Assembly: GCA_965207165.1 (NCBI GenBank) | Contig: OZ242265.1 | Coordinates: 434,001 to 498,000 of the forward strand | Reading direction: 5' to 3' | DNA from: JAAXHV01 sp965207165 | GTDB lineage: Bacteria; Pseudomonadota; Gammaproteobacteria; Eutrophobiales; Eutrophobiaceae | Length of the DNA stretch: 64,000 bases | Part shown: piece after piece, positions 33,814 through 43,073 of the stretch | Numbering within the stretch: the first letter of the stretch is position 1 | Layout: each line of letters begins with the position of its first letter | The notes under the pieces: generated by a model | The model's input: the letters and a program-made list of their open reading frames with translations, nothing else | Database searches by the model: none | What the model was told of the DNA's origin: nothing | Position numbers and translations under genes: made by a program

Positions 33814-34881
33814 TTAGCCTGTGACGGAACTCAACCGGAGATCGTCCCGGTCCGTCTCCGGATAAGTCTCAGGGTAGAACTGGTGGCAATAGCGGCGGTA
33901 TGTCATTACTTCACCATCCGCCTGACTCAGCCGGGGTCGGGGCCAATACTGTTTTTTCCCCCAGATGATTACATCCTGCGCAACATCCTGTTTCTGCGCC
34001 CGTAACATAATGCGGTTCATTATCCCGTGGCGCAGCCTCATCGGGATAAAGCGCAAACCCACGATGGGTCGCTTCGGTTTACGAAGCTCCCTCACCTGGC
34101 TCACCAACACCAGTTGGAGATGTGAATCGTCAATGGGTGTTGAGAGTACCCACAACCTTGCATCCATACCAATTGTCTTCTCGTAAATTTCAACATACGA
34201 GTAACCGACCCCGTAGAGATGTGTAATGGCCGAGACATCATAGATGTTATCGATCATCCCCGCAAATTTTCGATTGCGTCTGAAGTCGAAACAGGATATC
34301 AGATGGGCGCCGTCTATCGATACCTCGCCGACCTGGCATACATTGTCGTAGCCGTGTATATAACGCAGGTGGGCCAGGTCTACGGAGTTCTCAGCCGTTT
34401 CCTGGGGATGGCCGGGAAACCGGAAGAAACCCAGCGCCAGTTCGCTCCAGTCCGGGCCGGTGGCCGGTTCGTCCGGCAGGTGCCACTGGGGCAACCGTCC
34501 GCCGACTCCCCACCAGGCGAACACCAGACCGAGTATTTCTCTTGTTTCATACGTTTTCAACCTGGCTGATTTGGGCGCCGGGGCGAACGGTGTGGCAACG
34601 CACTGGCCGCTTGTATCGTACTCAAACCCGTGAAAGGGACAGACCAGGCAACCGTTGCGTACCCGGGTTCCCACTTCCGGACCCAGGTGGGAGCCCATGT
34701 GCGGGCATATCGCGTCGGCTACGCAGATTTGGCCTTCAGCGTCACACCAGGCAATGATCTCTTCGCCCATCCAGGTTTTCCGGATCAGTTTTGTCTTCAG
34801 AATGGATTTCCGCTCGGCAATGAAATACCACCCCTCGGGAAATGGTGGCAGTTTATCTGTGCTGCTCATTGATTCGGGCAT
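33814..34881 (-). CDS. Rieske non-haem iron oxygenase (KshA/DAF-36-like)
   Basis: Oxygenase component of 355 residues. The Rieske [2Fe-2S] cluster ligands are C59-x-H61 (CPHMGSH) and C81-x2-H84 (CPFHGFEYD). The mononuclear iron motif NSVDLAHLRYIH is in place. The N-terminus KLPPFPEGWYFIA and single-subunit layout recall steroid oxygenases such as KshA and cholesterol 7-desaturase, and the Rieske enzyme used in bacterial sterol C-4 demethylation. A reductase partner is not adjacent. It heads the Rieske-P450 operon and is divergent from the selenoprotein gene. Confidence 0.87.
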   Translation of the reverse strand: MPESMSSTDKLPPFPEGWYFIAERKSILKTKLIRKTWMGEEIIAWCDAEGQICVADAICPHMGSHLGPEVGTRVRNGCLVCPFHGFEYDTSGQCVATPFAPAPKSARLKTYETREILGLVFAWWGVGGRLPQWHLPDEPATGPDWSELALGFFRFPGHPQETAENSVDLAHLRYIHGYDNVCQVGEVSIDGAHLISCFDFRRNRKFAGMIDNIYDVSAITHLYGVGYSYVEIYEKTIGMDARLWVLSTPIDDSHLQLVLVSQVRELRKPKRPIVGLRFIPMRLRHGIMNRIMLRAQKQDVAQDVIIWGKKQYWPRPRLSQADGEVMTYRRYCHQFYPETYPETDRDDLRLSSVTG

Positions 34882-35010
34882 GTGGGATTGCCATGACTAT
34901 GCAATAATATCATACGTTACGATACATTTTGAATGTATTATATAACCCGTTAATATCCCTTGGTAAAAGACATTTGCATACGTTGCTGATCATCTAACAG
35001 GCATACTGAT

Positions 35011-36123
35011 ATGGTAGATACATCACCGCTCGTAGTGCGGGATGACCTCAAATCGGCCTTGACCCGGGCCTGGTCGGAAGTGGCACAGACCGGCGCCTGG
35101 CTGAGCGGCGAACAACGTCTTGCAATCGCAAACGAGGCCCGCAACGCATGGCAATGCAAACTCTGCCAACGGCGCAAGGAAGCCCTGTCGCCCTATACCA
35201 TCGAAGGCGATCATGATCACCTTGGCGCGCTCCCCGATGCCTGGATCGAGGCGGTACACCGGATAGTTACCGACTCCGGCCGAATCACTGAGAGTTGGTA
35301 CGATGCAACCATCGCTGCCGGTATCATTGAAGATGAGTTCATCGAACTGCTGAGTCTCGTTACAATTGTCACCGGGGCGGACACCTTTATGCGCGGTATC
35401 GGGCTTCCACCACTGGTGTTGCCCGCAACAGGAGAGCAAGGCACACCGCCACGAAGGCGACCGGGCGGCGTAAAGACAGGGCCGGGATGGGCGCCAACGG
35501 TTGCTCCGGAAGATGCCGGCCCCGAACTCGGCGATTTTTACGAGACAGGTCCCGCCGCCTATATTCGGCGTGCGCTGACCCTGGTTCCCGGCGAAGCAGG
35601 CCGTTTTTGGCCGCTTGCGAACCAGCTTTACCTGAGTAATCCCTTAAGAGTTGAACTCGAGGAGGTCGAGCGCGCACTCACACGGGCGCAGATGGAATTC
35701 ATTGCGACCCGCACCTCGGCCTATCTCGACTGTTTTTACTGAACTGCCAGTCATGCAATGCGGCTCAGTTTGAGTGGCGAACACACCGGCGACGAGTACG
35801 CGCTTAAAGACGCGATCGGTAAAGGCTCCGGGGACAGCGGCCTGCCGCAGGGAGAAGTTCTCAATGACTTTGTCGAGGCTGTCTGCACAGCTGATGGCGC
35901 GCGCACGGCAACAGTCCGGCAAGAAATCATCGAAGAGATGGGTGAGGCGGCGATGATAGATGCCGCGGCGGTCATTGCGGCATTTAACTGTTACCCGCGC
36001 ATTGCCGATGCTACGGGCATCCCCCTGGAGGAAGCCAAGGCGGCAGCAACCGCAGCCATGCGCGCCGAACTGGGCCTGGATGAGCTTGATTCCCGCAATA
36101 AACCTGGTGAGACGTGGTCCTGA
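35011..36123 (+). CDS. AhpD-like selenoprotein (in-frame UGA = selenocysteine 244)
   Basis: Alkylhydroperoxidase (AhpD/carboxymuconolactone decarboxylase) fold protein of 370 residues if TGA at 35740-35742 is read as selenocysteine. The two open halves are in the same frame, and the junction reads DCFY-U-TASHAMRL. This restores the AhpD active site C-x2-C-x3-H as Cys241, Sec244 and His248. The sequence after the TGA keeps family features (MIDAAAVIAAFNCYPRIADATGI). A hairpin at 35760-35778 with a GTT loop fits a bacterial SECIS. The N-terminal half has a further CKLC pair near residue 51 and HDHL. The protein probably reduces peroxides with a thiol partner. A nonsense mutation is the alternative. 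Confidence 0.87.
35740..35742 (+). other. In-frame TGA recoded as selenocysteine
   Basis: The TGA falls exactly at the second cysteine position of the CxxCxxxH active site of AhpD proteins, with coding sequence of the same family continuing in frame for 127 codons. A random stop would be unlikely to hit this residue. Confidence 0.85.
35760..35778 (+). promoter_or_regulatory. Candidate bacterial SECIS hairpin
   Basis: Stem GC/GC closes at 35760-35761 with 35777-35778, followed by one mismatch, a G-U pair and CTCA/TGAG, with apical loop GTT at 35768-35770. The loop lies 25-27 bases after the TGA, inside the range usual for bacterial SECIS elements, and contains the expected GU. Confidence 0.65.
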
Positions 36124-36199
36124 GACCGCTTTTAAAGCGATTCACGACAGCTTATAATGGGATCGGGGCTTTGGTGATCGGCAACCTGGATACAAACCC

Positions 36200-36301
36200 A
36201 TGAATACTACCCTGTTGATTACCGGGGCGATTGTTTTTGCCGGCGCGCTGCTGTTAGCCTGGCTGGTACATCGGCAAGAGCGCCGCAATAAGCAATCCTG
36301 A
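36200..36301 (+). CDS. Possible 33-residue single-span membrane peptide
   Basis: A short frame starting MNTTLLITGAIVFAGALLL, with one hydrophobic helix and a basic tail (HRQERRNKQS). It lies 76 bases after the selenoprotein gene. Composition suits a small membrane protein, but there is no clear ribosome site or recognised family, so it may be chance. Confidence 0.4.
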   Translation: MNTTLLITGAIVFAGALLLAWLVHRQERRNKQS

Positions 36302-36533
36302 CAGCGCTGATTTCTTGCGCATCGCGGCTAGGCCGATAACTGGCCTACATCCACCCTGGTTGTGACTGCCACTGATTTCAGAGGTGCATACGAACACATC
36401 GAATTGTTCTCATCAGGCCATTTTCTTAAGAAATAAAAATTGTAGAATTCTCAAAACTCATTCTGTCCTATTTTAGTGAAATGATGTCTGTGAATCACGT
36501 AGCTGAGACAATCAATTTTTCCCAGTCTGACGG

Positions 36534-36553
36534 TAAAGGGGTCAAAGCCCTTT
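36534..36553. repeat. Left inverted repeat of the RAYT element
   Basis: Twenty bases, perfect reverse complement of 37306-37325, containing GGGGTCAAAGCCC. The stop codon and last codons of the transposase lie in or next to it. Confidence 0.8.
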
Positions 36554-37252
36554 AAGCCCTTTTATGTCAGGTTTCACCGGACGCCCACGTCTTGCAGTCC
36601 CCACTTTACAACGAAGTTGCTGCTCAACCCTTTCACGAAAATAGTCATTACCCAACGGCGTACCCGTTTGCCACGCCTCCCTGATCCGTTTAATGTCGAT
36701 TTCATCAATGTGACCTTTAAAAAGCTCTTCATAAGCTTGTTGTCTAGCCTTCTCATTATCGCCAAGCCCATGATAAATGGGGTGTGGTGTTATAAAGCCG
36801 ATTTTTCTAGTGCCTATATTGTGACGAAAACTTGACCAGCGGTACTGACCAGGCAATTCCACCATCCCTGCTCGTAATGGATTCAACTCAATATACCGCA
36901 TGACAGTCAGAAAATAGGTCTCTTCTTGCACTAAGCTTGCTTTATAACGCCCCTCCCAAATTGAACCGCTCTTACCGTACTTGTGGTTGATGTAGGGCAC
37001 ATAACGCCTGCCCACAAACTGCATGAAAAGGCTGACATCTCGCCCTTCACGGGGTGTCATTAACAGATGTATGTGGTTCGTCATCAGGACAAAGGCATGA
37101 ACTGCTACACAGTATTTCTTGCTAGCCTCTTTTACCCAGTACGCATAAGTCGCATAGTCCTGAGCTTCAAAAAATACCGGATCGCGTGAGTGGCCTCGCT
37201 GGACAATATGCACCGGCACACTGGGCAAATAAAACCGTGGCTTCCTTGGCAT
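36542..37252 (-). CDS. REP-associated tyrosine transposase (RAYT, Y1 family)
   Basis: Single-strand HUH-type transposase of 236 residues, the type that mobilises or maintains REP palindromes. The family start PRKPRFYLPSVPVHIVQRG, the metal-binding pair in TNHIHLLMTP and the helix with the catalytic tyrosine near YFLTVMRYIELNPLRAGMV are present, followed by WSSFRHN. It appears intact. It is bounded by perfect 20-base inverted repeats, and its C-terminus (KGLKGL) is written by the left repeat. Confidence 0.9.
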   Translation of the reverse strand: MPRKPRFYLPSVPVHIVQRGHSRDPVFFEAQDYATYAYWVKEASKKYCVAVHAFVLMTNHIHLLMTPREGRDVSLFMQFVGRRYVPYINHKYGKSGSIWEGRYKASLVQEETYFLTVMRYIELNPLRAGMVELPGQYRWSSFRHNIGTRKIGFITPHPIYHGLGDNEKARQQAYEELFKGHIDEIDIKRIREAWQTGTPLGNDYFRERVEQQLRCKVGTARRGRPVKPDIKGLKGL

Positions 37253-37305
37253 GACTACTTCCTTGAAATCAATTTATTCGTATCTCAACTCTAGCATAAC
37301 TTCTA

Positions 37306-37325
37306 AAAGGGCTTTGACCCCTTTA
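37306..37325. repeat. Right inverted repeat of the RAYT element
   Basis: Twenty bases, exact reverse complement of the left arm at 36534-36553. It is followed by a partial tandem copy of CCCCTTTAATTTA ending near 37343. Confidence 0.8.
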
Positions 37326-37344
37326 ATTTACCCCTTTAATTTAG

Positions 37345-37575
37345 GCCCGAGGACTGCTGGACAGGATCAACACGGATACGCTGATCGGTCTGCGCGACCG
37401 CGCCCTGATCGGCCTTATGGTATACAGCTTCGCACGCGTGAGCGCGGCCGTGGCGATGCGGGTGGCCGACTACTACACCCAGGGTAAGCGATCATTCTTC
37501 CGGCTGCACGAGAAAGGTGGTAAGTACCTCACGGCATCAATTACCCCTGCCGCATCATTCGATATTTTTCCATAA
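37345..37575 (+). pseudogene. Tyrosine recombinase remnant
   Basis: An open stretch without a start encodes LRDRALIGLMVYSFARVSAAV, then MRVADYY and RLHEKGGK, the beginning of the catalytic domain of phage/transposon-type tyrosine recombinases with the first catalytic Arg. After GGK the reading leaves the family, and the rest of the enzyme is missing. It is a decayed integrase piece next to the RAYT element. Confidence 0.8.
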
Positions 37576-37624
37576 CTTATTAATATGTGAATTTTATCTA
37601 TCCTCGATGAGGCCGGGTAAACAA

Positions 37625-37804
37625 ATGTCCAATATGACCCTGACCAAAGTGTTGAGGGACAACGGCCTTGCTTATAGGACACCGATACACGGCTTTGGAT
37701 TCAGTTTCAGGGACTGGTGTACCGACACTGGCAGGCCTAGAGAGATAGCGGAAGCTGCTCTTGCCCACGTTGTCCCTGGTGTGGAGGGGGCTTATTTGCG
37801 ATAG
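37625..37804 (+). pseudogene. P4-type integrase C-terminal remnant
   Basis: About 60 residues match the C-terminal segment of P4-like integrases: MSNMTLTKVLRDNGL, HGFGFSFRDWCTDTGRPREIAEAALAHVV and VEGAYLR. The catalytic Arg of HGFR appears as Gly, and both the N-terminal part and the tyrosine end are absent. It is clearly a fragment and, with the preceding remnant, marks an old integration junction. Confidence 0.8.
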
Positions 37805-37814
37805 ATACGATCTA

Positions 37815-40800
37815 TTAAAACAAGAAATCTGTCGCATCCAGGTTGGCAATGTCGAATCCCTCCAGCAGAATCGTTCCCCCTCCGTGTTCCGACAGGTCTA
37901 TGGTGACGTTATTCGATTGAAATGATGTAGTGAGAGTATCAAATCCAGTCAAATTGAAAGCGCTGAGGTCGATCTGGTCTTCACCGTCGGTGAAATCAAG
38001 AATTCTATCGTCTCCATGACCGGCGCTGAAGATAAAAATATCACCACCCTCATTTCCATACATCCTGTCTGTACCACCTCCACCATCTAACTGGTCGGCA
38101 CCGGCATTGCCGTACAGCCAGTCATCACCCCCATTGCCACTAAGCTCATCATCGCCGTCAAGACCACGCAAACTGTTAGAGGCATCATCTCCAATTAATA
38201 CATCTGCGTGGCTCGAGCCCCGCGCGTTCTCAACATTGACGAGTACATCACCTTCAGCATAACCTCCCTCATTTGTACCCTCATGAAGGTTGATGTTTAC
38301 CCCTGTATCCGAAAAGGTATATGACACCCAATCAGCGCCTTCGCCGCCATCCAAAGTGTCAGCACCAGCACCTCCAATTAACCAGTCATTACCACCTTTG
38401 CCCTGAAGCTGATCATTGCCAGCGCCGCTTTGCAGAAGGTTTTCTCCGTCATCACCAATCAATACATCCTGGTGGCGCGAGCCCATTACTCTCTCAACAT
38501 CGACAATTACATCACCTTCGGCATGACCTCCCTTACCCGTGCCCAGCTCAAGGTTGACCGTTATGCCCGTATCCGATGCCCAATAAAAAATCCAGTCTAT
38601 ACCACCTCCACCATCCAACCGGTCAGCGCCGTCGCGGCCATGCAAATCATCGTCTCCATCACCGCCTTGAAGGTCGTTAGCGCCGCTGTCACCTGTTATG
38701 ACATCGTCATAACCAGACCCCGTCACATTTTCGATGCTCGTTAAAACATCACCCTCAGCATGACCTCCCTCATTCGCACCATCTGCAAGATTGACTGTTA
38801 TACCGACATCCGAGCTTCGATATGACGCCCAATCTGTACCTGAGCCACCGTTCAATCGGTCTGTGCCGGCTCCTCCCTCCAGTATATCGTTGCCACCATT
38901 ACCTAGAAGCTCATCATCACCATCAAGACCATGCAGGATGTTTGCGCTGTTATCACCTTTCAATACATCCCCATAATCAGACCCTGCCAGGTTTTCCACG
39001 TTAGTGATGTCATCACCCTGAGCGTGACCACCTTCGCCTGTTCCATCAGCAAGATCTATAGTTACGCCGGCATTTGACTCCTCGTAAGTCACCCAGTCGA
39101 TACCATTGCCCCCATCCATCTCGTCAGCACCGGCTCTACCAAATAGCAAATCATTGCCATTACCTCCATTCAACTCATCGTCGCCCTCATTGCCATATAA
39201 CTTGTCGTCTCCGTTACCGCCAAAGAGTTGATCATTATCGTCGCCCCCGTGCAACTCATCATCCCCTTCATCCCCGTACAGGTTGTCGCTTCCGGCCTCA
39301 CCAAAAAGCCTGTCGTCCCCCTGGTTACCGAAGAGTTGATCATTGCCGATGCCACCCTTTAATTCATCGTCACCCTCATTGCCGTCCAGCCGATTTGCCT
39401 CGTCGTTACCAACCAACACATCCGGGAAAACAGACCCTGCCAAATTTTCAATGTCGGTAAGCGTATCACCATTGGCGTGACCTCCCTCCAATGTGCCCTG
39501 TTTCAAATTTACCGTTACTCCTATGTAGGATGACCTATAGGATGCCGTGTCTTTCCCTACACCGCCGTACAATTTATCGGCGCCAGCACCGCCTTCCAAT
39601 ACATCGTCGCCATCGTCGCCTCTAAGTTCATCATCTCCGTCAAGACCATACAGCTTATTTGTGCCGTCATCGCCTGTCAGTGCATCCCCGTAAAGGGACC
39701 CTGCCACATTCTCTATATTGTTAAATGTATCGCCTTGGGCATGACCTCCTGCAGCCGTATTATTACTGAGATTCACCGTTACGCTGGCATTCGATTCAAG
39801 GTACAACACCCAATCTACTCCAGCACCACCATCCAATTGGTCTGCGCCATCGCCTCCATCCAATACATCGTCTCCATCGCTGCCCCGAAGTTCATCGTCA
39901 CCTCCACGACCGCGCAATCCATTAGGTCCGTTATCACCCGTCAGTACATCCCGGTATTCAGACCCTGCCAAATTTTCAACATTGGTGATGACATCCCCCT
40001 GAGCATGGCCTCCTGCGGCTGTATTGTCATCCAGGTTCACCATGACACCTGCGTCAGATTCAAAATAAGAAACCCAGTCCTCTCCAGCACCACCGTCCAG
40101 TTGGTCTGCGCCCTCGCCGCCTTCCAGTACGTCTTCTCCATCTTTACCCCGAAGAGTGTCATCCCCTCCAATGCCGTATAACACATTAGGTCCAATATCA
40201 CCCGTCAGTACATCCTGGTAGTCAGAACCGAATATCTGTTCAATGCCCGCGATGTCATCGCCCTCCGCATAACCTCCTGTCGATGTACTATCTTCAAGAC
40301 TGATCGTTACGCCCGCTTCAGATTGTTGGTATGTCAACACATCATACCCGGCGCCACCCTCCAATCGGTCAGCACCTGTGCTTCCGTACAGTAAGTCATC
40401 GCCATTTCCTCCTTCCAGAGTGTCAGCACCACCACGTCCCCAGAGTTGATCGTCCCCCTCACCACCTTGCAATCTGTTTGCGTTATCGTCACCCCACAAC
40501 GCATCTCCGTAATTTGAGCCTCTCACATTTTCTATGTTGGTGATGACATCGCCTTGTGCGTGTCCCCCCACTGCTGTCCCGCCCGCGAGGTCCACTGTCA
40601 CTCCCTCATTCGAATTGAGATAAGACGCCCAGTCGGCACCTCCTCCTCCATCCAGTTGATCGGCGCCCAAACCCCCTTCCAGCCAGTTTGTGTTGTCGTC
40701 ACCGGTCAAAAAATCGTCGTATTGCGACCCGAATACGTTTTCTATTTCGGTCAGCACATCACCCTCGGCGTGGCCTCCTGAGACCGTAAAATCAACAAGG

Positions 40801-43073
40801 TTTACTGTCACTGCCGTATCCGATCCCCAGTAGGACACCCAGTCCATGCCTGCATCCCCATCCAACCGGTCGGCGCCAGCACCTCCTTCCAGAATATCGT
40901 CACCACCACTACCCCATATCCTGTCATCGCCATCACGACCGTTGATATAATTCGCAACGGCGTTACCGGCAATCAAGTCATTTCCAGCCCCCGCGATGAA
41001 ATTCTCAATTACCGTGTCGCGAGCAATAATCAGATTACCTGTAAGGCCATATACATCCGAGATTCCTTCCGGGCTTAGGTAAACCCGCTGGTCGTCCTTG
41101 TCAGTGCGCAAATCCAGCGTGTCGTTACCGCTGTTGTCATATATGGTCAAGGTTGTCGGATGACTGAGGGTTTGAGGGGTTATGCCAGGGTCGGCGTCCG
41201 TTCCTGTATTTTTCAAGTAATGAATAACGCCATCGAAATTACCAATGACGAGGTCAAAAGTACCGTTCCCATCCAGGTCGACAAATACAGGCGCGATAAA
41301 CGAGCCCGCATTGGTTCCATGGAAAGGATTATCAAAGTTGGTACGTTGGGTAAAACTCGGACTAGTCGTCGTCCCGGTGTTCTCAAAGTAGAAAATATCG
41401 CCATTTCTATTTCCAATGACAAGATCAAAATCATTGTCATCGTCAAGATCGACAAATACGGGCGTGCTACGAGGGCCTGCATTAATGTTGCTAAGAGGAC
41501 TGGCCTCGCCAGCGCGTAATACGAAATCAGCATTCGCCGATGTGCCGGTGTTCTCGTAATATTGCACTACCCCATCTTCAACTCCGACAACAAGATCCTG
41601 ATCACTGTCTCCGTCCAGATCAGCCAATGCAAGCGTACTCAATGTACCCATCGTAATGTTGTCAAAAGGATTGGTTGCACTGGTACGCTGCGTGAAATTT
41701 GGGGAGGTCACTGTACCGGTATTCTCGAAGTAAGCGATAGCGCCATTGCCATTTCCAACGATAAGATCGTGGTCGCCGTCACCATCAAGATCGCTGAAAG
41801 TCGGTGAACTGTAAGACCCCACTGAAATACCCTCAAGTGGATTTGCCGTACCGAGGCGTTCCGTAAATACGGGTTCTGTCTGCGTGCCTGCGTTCTCGAA
41901 ATAATATAGGACACCGTAGTAATCCCCGATGACGAGATCAGGGTCACCATCATTATCTAGATCAGCCAATCTTAATTTAATGACAGGTGTAACAGTGTCA
42001 TCTGTCATGTCGACATTGATGAAGGGATTTATCTCCCCGGTCCACAACTTGAAAAATTCACCCAGGTAGCCGTCCAGATTGGATTGATAGCCGTATATAG
42101 TGTCACCAGCATTGATATCAACAGGTATGCCATAAAGATTCTGGATGGCGATGATGTCAGCGATCATTGGAGTGACAATATGAGCATAGCTCGCGTTGAG
42201 ATAGGTATTGTCGTTCTGGTTCATGTACGACATTACTGATATCTGCTCAGAGTCGTTCAGAAAGATATTGTCGAGACCGTAGTAAGCAGTATTGTTATAG
42301 GGTCCGGGATGACCAAGGCCGAGAGCATGGCCGATTTCATGGATGTACGTAGTGAAGGAATAGCTACCTATTGTAGTTCCACTCTCAGTAAGAGTATCAA
42401 TCGAAATGTTTACATTTGAAGATACTATGACCTCATTGCTGGATGTGCTTTCAGAGAATCCTGCAGCTCCAGGCCGCTTCACATCATCATCAAAGGTGAT
42501 ATGAGCATCATTTTCGACAAACTCGAATTTAATACCGGTTACGTTGGTCCAGGCCTCAAGTGCCCATCGAGCCAACTGTTGGCCCTCTTCGGTCAGGGCA
42601 GTAATATCGGCTGTTATTATGCCGCCCGGTTCTACATCAAAAGCACTACGCGTACCGCTATTCGCCTCCCAGTAGCCGTCGGTCAGATAGTCGGCGATTT
42701 CATCGTGGTTACCAACCGGAATCGTATTCTCTACGAGTGAAAGCTCGTATCCACCGCTGAAAGTGTCATCGTTACTGCCAACATGTACATAATAAGTGCC
42801 AGATATCGAAGGCTTGAAAATGAGCTTTGAGCCGGTGGGATTCTCGCTACCTGTGACGATGTGGCTTCCCGTAGAATCGAGGAGTTCGAGTCGAGCAGAC
42901 TCCACACTCATCAGAGTGATATCGTAAATTGTTCCAGCAGTCAGTTCGACCTTGACCCAGTCTTTATCAGCAACGGGGTCAAGCGTTCCTTGGAAAACAT
43001 CTCCGAGGGATATCGAATATACGGTTTCGGCATCAGCGCTGGCATCGCTATTATTTTCTATTTTTGTTGACAC
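37815..43073 (-). CDS. Giant RTX protein with M10 metallopeptidase and FG-GAP repeats
   Basis: Predicted type I-secreted calcium-binding protein of 1752 residues, GTG start. Order: a pre-peptidase C-terminal-like domain (about 15-120), an M10/serralysin-like zinc peptidase with HEIGHALGLGHPG and Met-turn SVMSYM (about 150-320), five FG-GAP/VCBS-type units (about 365-640) with DxDxDGDxDLxxG calcium loops, and about ten long RTX units (about 690-1660). Each RTX unit joins DWVSYxxSxxGVTVNL-GGHAxGDxxTxIENVxGS to GDDxLxGGxGxD nonapeptides. A C-terminal region ending DATDFLF fits an uncleaved type I secretion signal. No secretion genes are adjacent. The absence of an obvious start ATG and lower GC suggest acquisition. 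Confidence 0.9.
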   Translation of the reverse strand: MSTKIENNSDASADAETVYSISLGDVFQGTLDPVADKDWVKVELTAGTIYDITLMSVESARLELLDSTGSHIVTGSENPTGSKLIFKPSISGTYYVHVGSNDDTFSGGYELSLVENTIPVGNHDEIADYLTDGYWEANSGTRSAFDVEPGGIITADITALTEEGQQLARWALEAWTNVTGIKFEFVENDAHITFDDDVKRPGAAGFSESTSSNEVIVSSNVNISIDTLTESGTTIGSYSFTTYIHEIGHALGLGHPGPYNNTAYYGLDNIFLNDSEQISVMSYMNQNDNTYLNASYAHIVTPMIADIIAIQNLYGIPVDINAGDTIYGYQSNLDGYLGEFFKLWTGEINPFINVDMTDDTVTPVIKLRLADLDNDGDPDLVIGDYYGVLYYFENAGTQTEPVFTERLGTANPLEGISVGSYSSPTFSDLDGDGDHDLIVGNGNGAIAYFENTGTVTSPNFTQRTSATNPFDNITMGTLSTLALADLDGDSDQDLVVGVEDGVVQYYENTGTSANADFVLRAGEASPLSNINAGPRSTPVFVDLDDDNDFDLVIGNRNGDIFYFENTGTTTSPSFTQRTNFDNPFHGTNAGSFIAPVFVDLDGNGTFDLVIGNFDGVIHYLKNTGTDADPGITPQTLSHPTTLTIYDNSGNDTLDLRTDKDDQRVYLSPEGISDVYGLTGNLIIARDTVIENFIAGAGNDLIAGNAVANYINGRDGDDRIWGSGGDDILEGGAGADRLDGDAGMDWVSYWGSDTAVTVNLVDFTVSGGHAEGDVLTEIENVFGSQYDDFLTGDDNTNWLEGGLGADQLDGGGGADWASYLNSNEGVTVDLAGGTAVGGHAQGDVITNIENVRGSNYGDALWGDDNANRLQGGEGDDQLWGRGGADTLEGGNGDDLLYGSTGADRLEGGAGYDVLTYQQSEAGVTISLEDSTSTGGYAEGDDIAGIEQIFGSDYQDVLTGDIGPNVLYGIGGDDTLRGKDGEDVLEGGEGADQLDGGAGEDWVSYFESDAGVMVNLDDNTAAGGHAQGDVITNVENLAGSEYRDVLTGDNGPNGLRGRGGDDELRGSDGDDVLDGGDGADQLDGGAGVDWVLYLESNASVTVNLSNNTAAGGHAQGDTFNNIENVAGSLYGDALTGDDGTNKLYGLDGDDELRGDDGDDVLEGGAGADKLYGGVGKDTASYRSSYIGVTVNLKQGTLEGGHANGDTLTDIENLAGSVFPDVLVGNDEANRLDGNEGDDELKGGIGNDQLFGNQGDDRLFGEAGSDNLYGDEGDDELHGGDDNDQLFGGNGDDKLYGNEGDDELNGGNGNDLLFGRAGADEMDGGNGIDWVTYEESNAGVTIDLADGTGEGGHAQGDDITNVENLAGSDYGDVLKGDNSANILHGLDGDDELLGNGGNDILEGGAGTDRLNGGSGTDWASYRSSDVGITVNLADGANEGGHAEGDVLTSIENVTGSGYDDVITGDSGANDLQGGDGDDDLHGRDGADRLDGGGGIDWIFYWASDTGITVNLELGTGKGGHAEGDVIVDVERVMGSRHQDVLIGDDGENLLQSGAGNDQLQGKGGNDWLIGGAGADTLDGGEGADWVSYTFSDTGVNINLHEGTNEGGYAEGDVLVNVENARGSSHADVLIGDDASNSLRGLDGDDELSGNGGDDWLYGNAGADQLDGGGGTDRMYGNEGGDIFIFSAGHGDDRILDFTDGEDQIDLSAFNLTGFDTLTTSFQSNNVTIDLSEHGGGTILLEGFDIANLDATDFLF

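Noticed and set aside
35743..36123. Separate small gene starting at ATG 35758
   Set aside because: It is in frame with the upstream gene, continues the same protein family and lacks its own ribosome site; reading the TGA as selenocysteine explains both parts.
38000..41000. CRISPR-like or satellite array
   Set aside because: The repeats are coding, follow the reading frame of the RTX protein and vary in spacing as protein units do.
39735..41807. Plus-strand open frames opposite the RTX gene
   Set aside because: They are antisense shadows of the repetitive coding sequence, with no family pattern.
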